NCBI GenBank assembly: GCA_023424785.1 | Contig: JAFADP010000088.1 | Span: forward strand, 1-15,626 | Direction of reading: 5' to 3' | DNA from: Bacillota bacterium | GTDB lineage: Bacteria > Bacillota > Clostridia > Clostridiales > Clostridiaceae | DNA length: 15,626 nt | Shown here: positions 15,269 through 15,626 of the stretch, piece after piece | Layout: the number at the start of each line of letters is the position of its first letter | Position numbering within the stretch: position 1 is the stretch's first letter | The notes under the pieces: generated by a model | What the model was told of the DNA's origin: nothing | Databases searched by the model: none | Seen by the model: only the letters and a program-made list of their open reading frames with translations | Made by a program: the position numbers and the translations under genes

Positions 15269-15626
15269 ACTTCATTAAAGGATTATGCTTTTTTATTTCT
15301 ACTGCCAACTTAATATTAGCTTCTTGAAGTTTCTTTTCTAGTTCTCTTATTTTATATTGAGCAGTTCTTAGCTCTAAACTCTTCTGTTTATTTAAGTTAT
15401 CTATCTTAGCTTTAAAATCTATCTTCTTTTTAATTTCTTCATTTTCTATTGTAGTAATTTCTAGAGATTTACTTAATTCCTTATTTTCTTCACTAACATT
15501 TATAAGCTCTTCTTTATAACTTATTTCTCTTTCTTTTAGCTCTTCTAAGTCCTTACTTAATGTTTCTTGTCTTACTTTTAATTCATTTATTTCTTTATTA
15601 TATCTTATTTCTTTATTTTCATATTC
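15267..15626 (-). CDS. zapA: C-terminal part of a coiled-coil protein, probably cell division protein ZapA
   Basis: Partial gene; the last 119 residues are visible and its start lies beyond the right edge. The fragment is almost entirely charged coiled coil (runs of E, K, R and N with leucine/isoleucine spacing, for example LEELKERE and IRELEKKLQEAN) and ends HNPLMK. The fragment alone identifies no family. The call rests on position: in Clostridium a ZapA-family gene commonly lies directly before the U32 and mutS2 genes, and ZapA has a globular N-terminal domain with a coiled-coil tail that supports FtsZ-ring assembly. The tail here is longer than in E. coli ZapA. The stop codon lies within a terminator, so it ends its transcript. 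Confidence 0.65.
   Translation of the reverse strand, partial: EYENKEIRYNKEINELKVRQETLSKDLEELKEREISYKEELINVSEENKELSKSLEITTIENEEIKKKIDFKAKIDNLNKQKSLELRTAQYKIRELEKKLQEANIKLAVEIKKHNPLMK

Noticed and set aside
1..15626. CRISPR arrays, tRNA or rRNA genes, toxin-antitoxin or defence genes, biosynthetic clusters.
   Set aside because: No spaced direct repeats, no cloverleaf-like or rRNA sequence and no such protein families were seen; the window is housekeeping genes plus one recombinase fragment.

Overview
The window is AT-rich chromosomal DNA (GC about 30% or lower by eye) from a low-GC, spore-forming Firmicute, almost certainly Clostridium sensu stricto or a close relative. The evidence is strong AGGAGG-type ribosome binding sites, the sporulation genes yqfC and yqfD, the rpsU-yqeY pair, a ZapA/U32/mutS2 neighbourhood and a DgkA-PAP2 fusion. 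Every gene I can support lies on the minus strand, so transcription runs from the right edge to the left edge. Genes are tightly packed, with several stop/start overlaps, and no gene-free stretch exceeds about 190 bases.

In transcription order: the right edge holds the 3' end of a coiled-coil protein, probably ZapA, closed by a clear intrinsic terminator. A good sigma-A type promoter then drives a U32-family protein, mutS2, a DUF523 protein and a two-repeat YccF membrane protein. A second promoter (about 9542-9571) precedes prmA, rsmE and mtaB, which modify ribosomal protein L11, 16S rRNA and tRNA. A 160-base spacer with two stem-loops separates mtaB from a HIT-family gene. A near-consensus promoter (5869-5898) then drives rpsU and yqeY, which end at a strong terminator. 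The last block is yqfC, yqfD, pgpH, ybeY and a DgkA-PAP2 fusion: sporulation, c-di-AMP breakdown, rRNA maturation and lipid-carrier recycling. The left edge holds the first 42 codons of an IS607-type serine recombinase.

The block from prmA to dgkA follows the Bacillus subtilis order (prmA-rsmE-mtaB ... rpsU-yqeY ... yqfC-yqfD-phoH-pgpH-ybeY-dgkA). Two differences stand out: no phoH gene lies between yqfD and pgpH, and the hrcA-grpE-dnaK-dnaJ genes that usually precede prmA are replaced by the mutS2/DUF523/YccF operon. The recombinase sits where cdd and era follow in B. subtilis.

I see no new multi-gene system. This is mostly ordinary housekeeping DNA. The items most worth a second look are the structured mtaB-hinT spacer, the rpsU leader hairpin, the altered PAP2 active site, the missing phoH and the recombinase junction. 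Five starts are set internal to the longest open frame on the basis of ribosome binding sites (pgpH, yqfD, yqfC, yqeY, prmA).
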